The notes under the pieces were generated by a model. It had not been told where the DNA came from, ran no database searches, and was given only the letters and a program-made list of their open reading frames with translations. A stretch of 64,000 nucleotides of DNA. It comes from JAPPHA01 sp963662705 (lineage in GTDB: Bacteria > Pseudomonadota > Alphaproteobacteria > Rhodobacterales > Rhodobacteraceae). A program made the position numbers and the translations under genes. Shown here piece after piece: positions 41,873 to 51,652 of this stretch; position 1 is the stretch's first letter; each line of letters opens with the position of its first letter. Where the stretch lies: assembly GCA_963662705.2 (NCBI GenBank), contig OY759767.1, positions 62,001 through 126,000 on the forward strand, in the 5' to 3' direction.

Positions 41873-41887
41873 GGGGCGAGCAGTTAC
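41873..41887. repeat. IS66-type terminal inverted repeat, right
   Basis: GGGGCGAGCAGTTAC, the complement of the left end with one mismatch. Confidence 0.9.
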
Positions 41888-41895
41888 GGTTTTCC
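41888..41895. repeat. Target site duplication, right copy
   Basis: GGTTTTCC, identical to 39443-39450. Confidence 0.9.
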
Positions 41896-42249
41896 TGCAA
41901 ATTGGAGCCTGTGCATAATCGACCCTGGACAGTGATTCCGGGTGACTCACGGGTCTGGCGCGGGTCCCTTGTGCCGGACGGGAATTGACGACTGTGTCGA
42001 ATTTTCCAACCTCGGGTCAGGCGGGAATCGATCTTCTCGCTGAACTCGGCATGAATTCGGGAATTCCGAAATTTCGCCGTCGTCCCGTCGATCCCGACTC
42101 GGCGGAGTTTCGACAAAAACCGGAAAAGTCTTTGTTGAATCCGTCCGGGCAGGATGTGACAAGGCTGGCCGCTGCATTGGTGCACGACCCGGGCCGGGGC
42201 AGATCGACGCTGCGCGGGAACGAAACGGCGGAAATACCGTTCGGACAGG
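41896..42249. other. Intergenic region between IS element and aroA
   Basis: About 350 bp with no supported gene. A minus-strand open frame crosses it, but it is antisense to aroA further on and shows no family features. Confidence 0.5.
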
Positions 42250-43608
42250 ATGAACTGGTCTGGCATCGTCAAGAACGCCGGACTGATATCGCCGGACGGG
42301 AAGAGGGGCATTGAATTGGCAACAGGACCTGCGCAGGCAACAATCGAGTTGAGATGCAACGGGCCGACCTCGGCACCCAGGATCATCGTGCCCGGTTCGA
42401 AGTCGATTACCAACAGGGCCTTTGTCATTGCAGCCCTGGCGAAGGGAAAGACCGAGATTCGGAATCCGTTGGTTTCGGACGACACGGAGGCAATGCTCCA
42501 GTGCCTTGGAAGACTTGGCGTTGAAATTGACAAGTCCGATCCACGGAACGTTCTTGTCGGGGTATCCCGCGGAACCCCGTCGGAAGGCAGCCGGTTATTC
42601 GTTGGAAACGCCGGTACAACTGCCCGCTTCCTGATCGCGGTCGCGGCCATGATCGGACAAAAGGTCAGTTTCGACGGTGACAGACATATGCGCAAGCGGC
42701 CGATGGGGCCGATTCTGAAGGCAATCGAGTCCATCGGAGCAAGGCATGACTCGCCGCACGGCAACATGCCTTTCGAGATAACCGGAAACCCCGGGCTACA
42801 TGCGCGATGGGCAAGGGAGGGGCACCGCCCGACCGTAGTTGTCGATGCGTCCCTATCCTCCCAGTATACGTCCGCGTTGATGATGATTGCGCCGGCATTG
42901 CCCTGCGGAATGAACATCCGAACGGAGATGTCGGGAAAGATCGATGCTTTCGGCTACATTGACATAACGCTCGAGATCATGCGGGATTTTGGGGTCAGTG
43001 CGAAATCCCCGGGCCCGGGAAGCTGGGATTTCGAACAGCAAGACTATCGGGTCGGCACGATCGAAATCGAGCCTGACTATTCCGCCTGCACCTATTTCTG
43101 GGCCGCCAGGGTGTTGGGATGCAGGGGTTTGAGTATTCGCGGGGTAAAGCCGGGTTCAACCAGACAGCCTGATGCAAGAGCGCTGAAGGTGATCGAGACC
43201 TTTCCGGACATGCCCGGCGTGATTGACGGTTCCCAGATGCAGGATTCCGTGCCGACACTCGCTGTCCTGGCAGCATTCAACGATTCGCCCGTCCGGTTTA
43301 CCGGCATCAAGAACCTGCGGGTAAAGGAATGCGACCGGATCGAGGCGATCGCAACCGGACTCAACCGGTTATCTGATGGTTTGGCAGTGGTTGAGGGTGA
43401 CGACCTCGTCGTCAATGGATCAAAGACGGCGGTAGAGGCGTTCGGCCCCGCGTGTATTGACTCGCATGATGATCACAGGATTGCGATGGCGTTCGCGCTG
43501 GTTGCACTGAAGGCCGGAAGAATCTCGATTACGAACCCGAGATGCGTGGCCAAGACCTTTCCGGGTTTTTGGGACGAACTGGAGAAATGCGGAGTTGCCC
43601 AGATCTGA
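42250..43608 (+). CDS. aroA: 3-phosphoshikimate 1-carboxyvinyltransferase (EPSP synthase)
   Basis: 452 aa. It joins shikimate-3-phosphate and phosphoenolpyruvate in aromatic amino acid synthesis and is the glyphosate target. Motifs: PGSKSITNRA (catalytic Lys), SDDTEAM, GNAGTTARFL, DGDRHMRKRPM, RVKECDRI and DSHDDHRIAMAFALV. The N-terminus is uncertain; TTG at 42316 after AAGAGGGG is an alternative start. The gene stands alone beside an IS element, away from other shikimate genes. Confidence 0.93.
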   Translation: MNWSGIVKNAGLISPDGKRGIELATGPAQATIELRCNGPTSAPRIIVPGSKSITNRAFVIAALAKGKTEIRNPLVSDDTEAMLQCLGRLGVEIDKSDPRNVLVGVSRGTPSEGSRLFVGNAGTTARFLIAVAAMIGQKVSFDGDRHMRKRPMGPILKAIESIGARHDSPHGNMPFEITGNPGLHARWAREGHRPTVVVDASLSSQYTSALMMIAPALPCGMNIRTEMSGKIDAFGYIDITLEIMRDFGVSAKSPGPGSWDFEQQDYRVGTIEIEPDYSACTYFWAARVLGCRGLSIRGVKPGSTRQPDARALKVIETFPDMPGVIDGSQMQDSVPTLAVLAAFNDSPVRFTGIKNLRVKECDRIEAIATGLNRLSDGLAVVEGDDLVVNGSKTAVEAFGPACIDSHDDHRIAMAFALVALKAGRISITNPRCVAKTFPGFWDELEKCGVAQI

Positions 43609-43970
43609 GTAGAGAAGTTTCCGCGAATTCAATCAAGAGGTCGATGTCTGGGACTTGGCCTGGTCCCGCCGTCAGCGCTTACCCAACAGCCCTTGCCTCC
43701 GTGTCGATCGATGATGCGCAGTCGAACCGAAACAGACCTCACAGCACAGAAACTGCCTGATCCCGGCATCAATTCCGACTCCCGGAGTCTGTTGTTCGCG
43801 TGCTGCCGCATGCTCGAAAGCAACTTATCGGCAATGCGGCCGTCACGGACGGTGCCGGGGCCGTGCACTCGGTAACGCCCGTCACATCCTCCGGAACGGT
43901 CGTTCGGTCTTCTTTTCCCGCTTCCCGTATCCGCTCGTCCAGCCGCGAAGCCAACCAGTTGCCGTGCGAG
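43609..43970. other. Intergenic region after aroA
   Basis: 362 bp between convergent genes. No gene, repeat or clear terminator recognised. Confidence 0.5.
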
Positions 43971-44339
43971 TCAGCGCATCCGCGCGAGCCAGAACCAGGC
44001 AATCCAGATCGGCAGGCTGAGGAGGATTGCACAGACAGCGATCGCGATCGGTCCCAGCAGTCCCGCCATGACCGACGTTGCGACGGTAACCACGCCCAGG
44101 CCGGCTCCGGCAAACCAGGCGGACCGCCGGTAGCCGAGACGCCAGAGCAGGCGACAGCCGAGCGCCAAGGGCAGGCCGCAAAGCGCGACCTGACCCAGAG
44201 ATCCCGCCCCCGTCATGATTTCCGCAATCACGCTTTCCGGTCCGAATCGTACCATTGCCTGCGCCACGACCCCGGCCGGAAGCCACAGTATCGCAAGCGT
44301 CCAGAAGCCGGTCCGGCTGTACAGATTCCGCTTCTCCAT
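43971..44339 (-). CDS. Small hypothetical membrane protein
   Basis: 122 aa starting MEKRNLYSRTGFW with four predicted membrane helices, ending IWIAWFWLARMR. No family was recognised. The longer upstream frame lacks coding character. Isolated gene, converging on aroA. Confidence 0.5.
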   Translation of the reverse strand: MEKRNLYSRTGFWTLAILWLPAGVVAQAMVRFGPESVIAEIMTGAGSLGQVALCGLPLALGCRLLWRLGYRRSAWFAGAGLGVVTVATSVMAGLLGPIAIAVCAILLSLPIWIAWFWLARMR

Positions 44340-44754
44340 CCGATACCCATGCCGGGGAAAGCGGCGAGAATCAAGCGGAGGGAGACCGTGCGCCCGTTCG
44401 CCAATGGTGGTCGGAAGACAGCCGGGGACCGGCGGAGCCACGAGAGCGCCAATGGAGCGATTTACGGTCTGGGTACGGGGGTGAGACGACGGCGGTCGCC
44501 GGGACTCCAGCGGCCGGGTCTTGTGGTCCTGTCCTCATGAGGTGACGGCCTGCATCGTGTATCAGTGCGACCAACAAGAGGACGAGCGTACGACATGCCG
44601 ACCCGCCTCCTCGTTGCAGGCATCCTGCATCACATCCTGATCCCCTTGGGGATACCCGAAGAATCCTCCCGGATCGAAGCCTGCTCCAGGGTACCCAATC
44701 CATCTGCCGGATCGGCAAAAAATCGTTCAGCGCGTTCAAGGATACGCGTACGGC
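44340..44754. other. Intergenic region with no recognised gene
   Basis: 415 bp. Overlapping frames on both strands look random; no RNA gene was seen. Confidence 0.45.
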
Positions 44755-45198
44755 TCAAACGAGTTTCTTGAGGAGCCCCAGGAAAACCGCCCTTTCCCCG
44801 GGTTGAAGCGCTTCCAGCGTCACTTCGGTCACGCTGCGTCCCATGGCCCGAAGTCCGGCCACCATTTCCAGGCCTTTCGGGGACAGCGAAATGAGGTTTC
44901 TCCGCCGGTCGTTCGCGTCCTTTTCGAGCGTGACCAGCTTCTTGTCGTATAGGCGGTCAACCACCCCCTTGATGGTCGCAGCATCAACGGCGATCAGCCT
45001 GCCGAGCTGGTTCTGGGAGCAAGGACCGCATTCGGAGAGCCTGATCAAGGCGGAAAACTGCGTCGGCGTCAGGTTGTTGAGTGCATGATCCTGGAAGATG
45101 AGCGTGTGCCGCTGGTAGGCAAGGCGAAGAAGATAGCCGACCTGGTCGTCGAGTCTGTACTCGGATTCGTCCTTTACGAATGGTCTTCCGTTATCCAT
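44755..45198 (-). CDS. MarR family transcriptional regulator
   Basis: 147 aa. Winged helix: LTPTQFSALIRLSE, SQNQLGRLIAVDAATIKGVV (recognition helix region) and the wing DANDRRRNLISLSPKG. MarR proteins usually repress neighbouring catabolic genes and release DNA on binding a phenolic or related ligand. It is the last gene on the strand of the second hydroxylase locus, 137 bp after the DUF1185 pair, and may control it. The start MDNGRP at 45198 was chosen by family length. Confidence 0.9.
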   Translation of the reverse strand: MDNGRPFVKDESEYRLDDQVGYLLRLAYQRHTLIFQDHALNNLTPTQFSALIRLSECGPCSQNQLGRLIAVDAATIKGVVDRLYDKKLVTLEKDANDRRRNLISLSPKGLEMVAGLRAMGRSVTEVTLEALQPGERAVFLGLLKKLV

Positions 45199-45335
45199 CG
45201 GACAGCCAACTGTTTCCCGTATGGACACCACTCCAGCACAATTCGCAACGGGCGCGCCGCAGTGCACGATCCATCAGGAAGGGAAGGTCACGGAAAGCGA
45301 CGTGGATCCCGCCACCATTGCCGGCGGGAAACCGG

Positions 45336-45920
45336 TCACCGCAATCCGTCTTTTCCGACTGCTTCATCGGCCGTCAGCCCCCCGACCCTCGGTAACGGGC
45401 GTCCGCTGTCGGTTACGGCGACAGCGACCATGATCTCGTTTGCGCGCGGTGCGTCGTTCAGCCGGACCTCCGCGCCGTCAAAATGCGATCGGACGTAGGC
45501 CGCGTCCTTGTGCCCCAACGGGACATCCAGAACCTGCCCCGGTCCGCCCATCTTCTTTGATGACGGGACAAGCGCGGCTCCCTTCTCGACCGCGGCGCGA
45601 AGCGGCGCTCCGAGGCGAGGATGGAGGATTGCCGCCGCGTGCTCCAGTTCGCCGTTTTCTCCGACCATGGCCGCCTTGCCGTAGCTCTCCGCCGCACCGG
45701 AACGGATCCCGAGCGCATCGACGCATCGATTCCCGAGAAGCCCTCCGAGCTCGGCCCCGGTTTCCATCAAGGGCTCAAGGTCCTCGGCGTACCGGCCGGC
45801 GAACGGATTGGCGATGACCGCGACCGCGATGGCCTTGCGTGTTGTCGGTTCGATGCTGCGGCCGCATTCACGGTGGGTTTCTTCAACCCAGACAACGATT
45901 TTTCGAATCTGTACTTTCAT
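45336..45920 (-). CDS. DUF1185 (amino acid synthesis family) protein, copy 2
   Basis: 194 aa. It contains VAVIANPFAGRYAEDL, GKAAMVGENGELEHAAAILHP and VPSSKKMGGPG, the DUF1185 core. No catalytic role is established for the family. It is paralogous to the gene just upstream, overlapping by 4 bp. Confidence 0.85.
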   Translation of the reverse strand: MKVQIRKIVVWVEETHRECGRSIEPTTRKAIAVAVIANPFAGRYAEDLEPLMETGAELGGLLGNRCVDALGIRSGAAESYGKAAMVGENGELEHAAAILHPRLGAPLRAAVEKGAALVPSSKKMGGPGQVLDVPLGHKDAAYVRSHFDGAEVRLNDAPRANEIMVAVAVTDSGRPLPRVGGLTADEAVGKDGLR

Positions 45921-46510
45921 CTCAGCCCGTCTTCCCCCTTGACATCCTCGACTGCCAGACCGCCCGAGCGCGCATGGATACGCCCTCCGGTCGTCATCAC
46001 CAGCACGACGGCGAGCTCGTTGGCGCGCGGGCTGTCGTGCACGCCGACTTCGATGGAATCGAAGTGGCTTCGTACGTATGAGGCATTGATATGGGTGACC
46101 GGAACATCCATGCGAACTCCGGGCGCACCGACCTTTTTGGCTGAAGGCACGATCGCCTTTGCATCGCCGAGGAGTTCCCGCATGGCGTAACCGCCAGGGG
46201 CGTGCCAGAGGGCACCGTGCTCAAGTTCGCCGGCGGTTCCGACGATCGCTCCCTTTCCGTAACCCTGGACGAGCGAGGCGTCGCCGCCGAGAACCTCGAT
46301 GAGGCGCCCCGCCATGGACAGGCCGAGTGGTTTCAGGTCGTCCATGAAACCGGTGATTTCCCGCACGTAGCGCCCGGCAAACGGATTCTCGATCACCGCC
46401 ATGATCCAGGCGCGGCGCTGGGTTGCCGCCGGCGGTGGCCCTCCCTCGTGGAAGATCTCTTCAATCGACGATACTGATTTCCGGACGACGGGTTCAGGCA
46501 TGTCAGGCAA
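45917..46510 (-). CDS. DUF1185 (amino acid synthesis family) protein, copy 1
   Basis: 197 aa with the same core as its neighbour: VIENPFAGRYVREI, GKGAIVGTAGELEHGALWH and VPSAKKVGAPG. The tandem pair, coupled by a 4-bp overlap, suggests a heteromeric complex. It lies 18 bp after the UPF0280 gene. Confidence 0.85.
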   Translation of the reverse strand: MPDMPEPVVRKSVSSIEEIFHEGGPPPAATQRRAWIMAVIENPFAGRYVREITGFMDDLKPLGLSMAGRLIEVLGGDASLVQGYGKGAIVGTAGELEHGALWHAPGGYAMRELLGDAKAIVPSAKKVGAPGVRMDVPVTHINASYVRSHFDSIEVGVHDSPRANELAVVLVMTTGGRIHARSGGLAVEDVKGEDGLR

Positions 46511-46528
46511 CTCCCTTGTCTACTCGGT

Positions 46529-47395
46529 TCAGGTCAGGGCCAGCCCCATGTTGACGATTCTCGACTGGCCCTGGAGAAACAGCGCGGCACCGGTGACAAG
46601 ACCTTTCGTCAGATACGCGCGTGCGTGGGCCTCGCCATGTGACAACGCCAGTTCAATGTCATGACGGCACAATTGCCCACATGACGTGACAACATCTCGC
46701 GCGCCAAGGTCGCTGTCCGGGTCAATCTCGGCCGCGGGGCGCCGTTCGATTGCCGGGTGACCGCCGGCAAGATTGACGGAATTCGCGACAAGTGTCGCAG
46801 CCGCATCCGCCGTGGCTGCCGATGATGCCAGGACAGTCACGGAATCTGCGATACCCAGCGAAAGACTGCGGCCGCCTTTGCCGCTCGTGGCGAGGCCGTA
46901 GGTCTTGCCGCTGCCGGATAGCTCGACCGAGCCGATGGCGGAGCAGTCGAGAGCGGCAATGGCGGCCCGGTAGGTGGCACCTGGGCCTCCGAGGTAGATC
47001 GCGATGTCTCCACCGTTGTTCACATATGCGCGTTGAAGATCGGCTGCATCGATCATCGCCGAAAGAATCTCGTCGGCCACGGCACCGGCGACGGCCGCCA
47101 TGGGCGTGACGAACACGTCGTGTGCAAATGGAGACGTGGCGTCGAACATGCGCCGTGCAACCGGGCTCCGGAACCCGTTGGGCCGGCCCTCCGTGCGCTG
47201 GCGCAGTTCGTCGAGTTCGGCGACAAGTTCATGGAGCAACGTGGCGAAACGATGCTCTGCCGCAGAAAACGCCTCCGTACGGCCTTGCGCTGAACTCGAC
47301 CGGTCATCCGCACCGATGACAAGATCGATCGGGCCGTGCTGCAGGTGCAACCGTTTTCGGCACGGCAGGAGTGCGGCTACGTGCCGGGACATCAT
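46529..47395 (-). CDS. UPF0280 family protein (ApbE-like)
   Basis: 288 aa. It contains AVAGAVADEILSAM, AYVNNGGDIAIYL and SGKTYGLATSGKGGRSLSLGIADSVTVLA, the UPF0280 pattern, related to ApbE flavin transferases. It could help flavin insertion into the adjacent reductase. The tandem ATG start at 47395 overlaps the reductase stop by 4 bp. The longer frame upstream is a shadow of the reductase gene. Confidence 0.85.
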   Translation of the reverse strand: MMSRHVAALLPCRKRLHLQHGPIDLVIGADDRSSSAQGRTEAFSAAEHRFATLLHELVAELDELRQRTEGRPNGFRSPVARRMFDATSPFAHDVFVTPMAAVAGAVADEILSAMIDAADLQRAYVNNGGDIAIYLGGPGATYRAAIAALDCSAIGSVELSGSGKTYGLATSGKGGRSLSLGIADSVTVLASSAATADAAATLVANSVNLAGGHPAIERRPAAEIDPDSDLGARDVVTSCGQLCRHDIELALSHGEAHARAYLTKGLVTGAALFLQGQSRIVNMGLALT

Positions 47396-48879
47396 CGCTG
47401 CGTCCGCCGCATTGCCGAAATGTCGTACCCTCTGGCAATCGCGTCGGGTTGGTCCGTGTCGGCGCCGAGGGCTTCCGTATCGGGATCGATGATGCTCTCG
47501 AGGGGAATGATATGGTCGGTGTGACCACCGAGGATTTCGTAATCCGAAACCCTGAGGGTGAACTCGATGGGAGCGACGAGAGCCGGGGTCGGCACATAGC
47601 CAAATGCGTTTGTCGGCGTCTCCATGACGTCGACCATGAATGTTATTCCGCCCCCGGGCCAGATGTAGGTCGGGGCTCCGCCGCATGTCAGGCGTGTCAG
47701 GGACTGGCGCACGGACCGGGTCAGCTGCACGGGGTTTTCCGTAACTCCGGCCCTGAGAGACCCTCCGGCCCCTCCCATGAACAGGACCGAACAAATGGAC
47801 GGTTCGCAGTTCTCGGATATTCGTTCCGCGGATCTCAGCAATTCGGAAGAGATCTCGGCCTGCTTCGGGTGAAGGTCTTCATCGAGTTCGTAATAGGCCC
47901 ATTGTTCTCCCGTGGTCGAGACCATCAGCAGCCGGATTCCGGGTCGTGCAAATCTCCTGTCCGGTTCCTGCAGGATGTCCAGCGGATCCTCGATCGTGGT
48001 GCCGCCCCAGCCCGTGCCGGGTTCCGCCACCTGGAAGTACCGTCCCGGAGTCGACCGGCGGCCCTTGACCCTGATGCCCGTCGGCGCCATGCCAAGCAGT
48101 TTCCCTGCCTGATGTTCAGAGAGAACGCCGGTGATGTGATCGTCGATGACAATGACTTCGTCGACATGCGGTTGCCACTGGCGGGCAAACATCCCGATTG
48201 TGGCGGACCCGCATCCGACGCGCATGAGCCGCTCAGGCGAGCCGTTGATGACAGGAGGTTTCCCGGCTTCGACGACGATCGTTGCACCTTCATCGATCGA
48301 CATCTCGACCGGGTCCCGGTTGCAGAGCGACATGAGGGTCGCGCAGGTCACGCGACCTTCCTTCTTTCCCCCGCCGGTCAGGTGTTCGACACCGCCGAGG
48401 GAAAGCATCTTTGAACCGTATTCGCTGGTCATGACATGGCCGACCGGTTCATCGTCGACGCGAACCGCCGCGCATTCATCCCCGATGTGGCTGTCCGTGT
48501 CGATCTTGACCTTGACGCCGCAGTAGCTGAAGATTCCCTCGGTCACCACGGTGACCATGTCGACCCCATCGATCTCCTGGCTGACAATGAACGGCGCGGG
48601 CTTGTAGTCGGGGTAGGTCGTTCCTGCACCGACCGCCGTGACGAACTGGCGATTGCCCTGAATCAGGTCGCCATCCCATTCGCTGCCGTCATCGGAGTTC
48701 AGGAACGGGACGGTTTCGACGCCCGATTCGACGACGGTCAGCGGATCGAGCCGTACGAGCTTGCCGCCCTGGTTTCCATAGCGGTCGCAGGCGCCGGAAC
48801 GACCGTCCGCGATGTAGCACATGACCGGGCAGGCATCGCAGCGGATCTTTTCCGGACGCTCCCGCCTCGGCCTACGCAT
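47392..48879 (-). CDS. hnr: 6-hydroxynicotinate reductase-like iron-sulfur protein
   Basis: 495 aa. The N-terminus has C14, C17, C21 and C31 (CDACPVMCYI, GACDRYGN), a cluster-binding set found in 6-hydroxynicotinate reductase, which converts 6-hydroxynicotinate to tetrahydro-6-oxonicotinate. Later Cys and Gly-rich segments (RVGCGSATIGMF, LTCGGAPTYIWPGG) are also conserved. The start at 48879 overlaps the hydroxylase stop by 8 bp. The gene symbol reflects homology; the actual substrate here is not known. Confidence 0.8.
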   Translation of the reverse strand: MRRPRRERPEKIRCDACPVMCYIADGRSGACDRYGNQGGKLVRLDPLTVVESGVETVPFLNSDDGSEWDGDLIQGNRQFVTAVGAGTTYPDYKPAPFIVSQEIDGVDMVTVVTEGIFSYCGVKVKIDTDSHIGDECAAVRVDDEPVGHVMTSEYGSKMLSLGGVEHLTGGGKKEGRVTCATLMSLCNRDPVEMSIDEGATIVVEAGKPPVINGSPERLMRVGCGSATIGMFARQWQPHVDEVIVIDDHITGVLSEHQAGKLLGMAPTGIRVKGRRSTPGRYFQVAEPGTGWGGTTIEDPLDILQEPDRRFARPGIRLLMVSTTGEQWAYYELDEDLHPKQAEISSELLRSAERISENCEPSICSVLFMGGAGGSLRAGVTENPVQLTRSVRQSLTRLTCGGAPTYIWPGGGITFMVDVMETPTNAFGYVPTPALVAPIEFTLRVSDYEILGGHTDHIIPLESIIDPDTEALGADTDQPDAIARGYDISAMRRTQR

Positions 48880-51652
48880 GTTCCCGGCTCCGGATTGCAT
48901 CGAGGACCCGGGAAGGCGACGCCGGAAGCGCTGCCAGGCGAATGCCGCACGCATTCGTGATCGCGTTCAGAACGGCCGGGGCCGTCGGGATCAGGACGTG
49001 TTCGCCCAGGCCCTTCGCACCGTATGGCCCGTGCGGATCAGGTTCCTCGACGAATATCGTTTCGATCGGCGGGACGTCGCCGATACTGGGAATGAGATAG
49101 TCGTGGAGGTTCTCGGTCTTCCCGGGGATGTATTCTTCCATGAGCGCCATGCCCAGGCCCTGGGCGACGCCGCCGTGGACCTGGCCCTCGGCCAACTGCG
49201 GGTTGACGGCCTTGCCGACGTCATGGGCCGCAGTGACGTGCAACGGGCGCACGCACCCGAGGCTCGTGTCGACCTCAACCAGGACAACATGAGCCGCATA
49301 GCCGAACTGTGCGTAGGGGATGCCCTGGCCATGGTCATCGAGCGGAGTCACGGGCGGGTCATAGGTTTCCTCTGCCGACAGCACGTACCCGTGCCGGTCA
49401 ACGGGCAATCGGGAAAGGTCGATGACGTGTTCGGAGCCGGGGCCTGACACGTGAATTTCACCGGCCCGAAATTCCAGTATCGCGTCGTCCGAGGCATTGC
49501 ACAGCTTGAGAATCCTTGCTCTCAGCGCGGATCCGGCAAGGCGGGCGGCGTTTCCGGATACATATGTCTGACGCGATGCGGATGTCTTGCCCGCATCGGG
49601 CGTGATGTCCGTATCGGCTCCAAGAATCGACAGCTTCCCGAGGGGCAGCCCGAGAGCGGTCGCGAACAACTGGGCGATCACCGTGTTTGCGCCCTGGCCG
49701 ATGTCGACCGCGCCCTGGTGAAGCACCACGTCTCCGCCTGGCAGGACTCCGGCCCGGATTGTCGACGGGTTCGGAAGGGACGTGTTGCCGCACCCATACC
49801 AGCCGGCGGCAATTCCGGCGCCCCTCCTCAGCGGGTCGTTTCGTGAACGGGCAGCCGCGTTGAACTCCTCCGTCTCACGCAGTCGCCGGGACCATGCGGG
49901 CTGCAAGGCTTCGAGGCATTGCCTGATCCCGACGCCTGATTCGAGATGTTGTCCGGTTACCGTATGCGACCCGTTCTCCAGGCAATTGATGATCCGGAAT
50001 CTCAGGGGATCGATCCCGACCTGTTCGGCAAGCCGGTCAACGAGAGTTTCGACGGCCGCCGCGGCCTGGGGCACGCCGAACCCGCGAAACGCGCCTGCCG
50101 GCGGTCCGTTCGTGAGAACCGCGACCGCCTCGCACCGATAATCGCCGATCCTGTAAGGCCCCGATGCGTGGACGGGGACCCGGTTGGCCACGGTTGGTCC
50201 CCAGGACGCATAAGCACCGGTATTGAACCGGCCGATGACTTCCATGCCGGTGATTTTTCCATCCAGCCGCGCGCCCATGCGTACGCGGATTTCGGACGGG
50301 TGACGCTTGGTCGTGGACTGCATGGACTCGATACGCGAATAGGCAATCCGTACCGGCCGGCCGGTTTTCATGCTCGCAAGAGCGATGAAGGGCTGGACGG
50401 AAAGATCGAGCTTGGAGCCGAATCCGCCACCGACTGCCGTCGGGACGATGCGGACATCTTCGCATCCGATGCCGAGGATCCGCGCCAGGCATTCCCGGTC
50501 CAGGACAGGCGCCTGGGTGCAAGCGTGGACGGTCATCCGGCCTTCGCTCCAGACCGCGTAGCCGGCTTCAGGCTCGATGTAGGCATGTTCGACAAAGGCG
50601 GTTCCGAACGTGGCCTCCGCCAGGTGACCGCCTCCGGCCAATGCGCTCTCGGCTTCTCCGCATTCGACGCGGCCGGTGCAGAGGATGTTTCCGGACCGGT
50701 CCCGATGCAACTGGTAAGCGCCTTCGGCAAGAGCGGCGGACATCTCTTCGGCGGCGGCCAATTCATGCCACTGGACTGGGAAGTCCTCGGCCTTGAATCT
50801 ACTCATGAATTTCGGTTCGCCGACCACTGCCGCAACGGCTTCTCCACGAAAACGGGTCTCGGCCTCGGCAAAGACCGGTTGGTCCTCGAATCCCGGGATG
50901 ACACCGAACCGGTTGACGCCCGGGATATCGGCCGCGGTCAGTACGGCAACCGTTCCGGGACGGGAATTGCGGTATGCATCAAGGTCACCAAAAGTAAACC
51001 TTGCCCGGGGGAACGGTGAGCGAACGAGCTTGAGTACAAGCGATTCTGGGTGCGCGATGTCGTCGCCGAACCGGTCCCTGCCTTCGACCTTTTCCGGACC
51101 GTCGACCCGCCGCACGGATGTGCCGATCCACCCGTGTCCGTTTACCCGCCTGGATGCCGTTTCATCCGGAACCGAGGTCCTGCTCGCCTGGATGACGGCG
51201 TCGATGATCTTGCGATACCCGGTGCAACGGCAGAGGACGCCGCCGAGCGCATCCTCGATGTCGGTTTCCGAGGGTGACTCGACGTCCCGCAAGAGGGCCA
51301 CGGCGGATACGATCATCCCGGGCGTGCAGATCCCGCACTGGGCAGCCCCATGATCAAGGAATGCCGTGGTAAGCGACTGCGCCGTTGTGTCGCGGGCAAC
51401 GAGTCCGGAAAGGGAATCGATCATCGAACCGGCGACCTGCCGGGTTGGAGTCAGGCAAGCGCAGACCGGTTTTCCGTCGACAAGGACCGTACACGCTCCG
51501 CAGTCCCCGGCATTGCAACCCACCTTGACGTCGCGGGTTGCGAGGCGTTCGCGCAGGGTGTCCGACAACCGCTCGCCGGGTATGGGGTGCGCCCGGACGT
51601 CATCACCATTCAGCGTGAACTTCACCGGCTGAATTTCGAGGCAGCTATCCAT
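48872..51652 (-). CDS. Fused 2Fe-2S and molybdopterin subunit of a molybdenum hydroxylase
   Basis: 926 aa. Residues 1-165 carry two 2Fe-2S clusters (GCNAGDCGACTVLVDG; CGICTPGM; CRCTGY). Residues 175-926 form the large subunit, with TAVGGGFGSKLD, the loop PAGAFRGFGVPQ and the catalytic Glu in YGAKGLGE. This is a xanthine dehydrogenase-type fusion distinct from the separate-subunit enzyme at 18.7-22.8 kb. Beside a 6-hydroxynicotinate reductase homologue it is likely an N-heterocycle hydroxylase. It overlaps the FAD gene by 8 bp. Confidence 0.9.
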   Translation of the reverse strand: MDSCLEIQPVKFTLNGDDVRAHPIPGERLSDTLRERLATRDVKVGCNAGDCGACTVLVDGKPVCACLTPTRQVAGSMIDSLSGLVARDTTAQSLTTAFLDHGAAQCGICTPGMIVSAVALLRDVESPSETDIEDALGGVLCRCTGYRKIIDAVIQASRTSVPDETASRRVNGHGWIGTSVRRVDGPEKVEGRDRFGDDIAHPESLVLKLVRSPFPRARFTFGDLDAYRNSRPGTVAVLTAADIPGVNRFGVIPGFEDQPVFAEAETRFRGEAVAAVVGEPKFMSRFKAEDFPVQWHELAAAEEMSAALAEGAYQLHRDRSGNILCTGRVECGEAESALAGGGHLAEATFGTAFVEHAYIEPEAGYAVWSEGRMTVHACTQAPVLDRECLARILGIGCEDVRIVPTAVGGGFGSKLDLSVQPFIALASMKTGRPVRIAYSRIESMQSTTKRHPSEIRVRMGARLDGKITGMEVIGRFNTGAYASWGPTVANRVPVHASGPYRIGDYRCEAVAVLTNGPPAGAFRGFGVPQAAAAVETLVDRLAEQVGIDPLRFRIINCLENGSHTVTGQHLESGVGIRQCLEALQPAWSRRLRETEEFNAAARSRNDPLRRGAGIAAGWYGCGNTSLPNPSTIRAGVLPGGDVVLHQGAVDIGQGANTVIAQLFATALGLPLGKLSILGADTDITPDAGKTSASRQTYVSGNAARLAGSALRARILKLCNASDDAILEFRAGEIHVSGPGSEHVIDLSRLPVDRHGYVLSAEETYDPPVTPLDDHGQGIPYAQFGYAAHVVLVEVDTSLGCVRPLHVTAAHDVGKAVNPQLAEGQVHGGVAQGLGMALMEEYIPGKTENLHDYLIPSIGDVPPIETIFVEEPDPHGPYGAKGLGEHVLIPTAPAVLNAITNACGIRLAALPASPSRVLDAIRSREHA

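Larger units (their letters stand above)
39451..41887 (-). mobile_element. IS66-type insertion sequence with passenger adenine methylase
   Basis: A 2437-bp element bounded by 15-bp terminal inverted repeats (GTAACTGCTCACCCC at 39451-39465; complement of GTAACTGCTCGCCCC at 41873-41887, one mismatch) and an 8-bp target duplication GGTTTTCC. It holds two overlapping minus-strand genes: a D12-type methylase and a full-length IS66 TnpC transposase. tnpA and tnpB are absent, as in ISBst12-type members. The intact ends and duplication indicate a fairly recent insertion. Confidence 0.92.

Noticed and set aside
41859..42917. 352-aa minus-strand frame ending in the IS right end
   Set aside because: Most of it is antisense to aroA, which has all EPSP synthase motifs; no family features in the remainder.
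44371..44739. 122-aa minus-strand frame
   Set aside because: Low-complexity Arg/Gly-rich sequence without family likeness or ribosome site.
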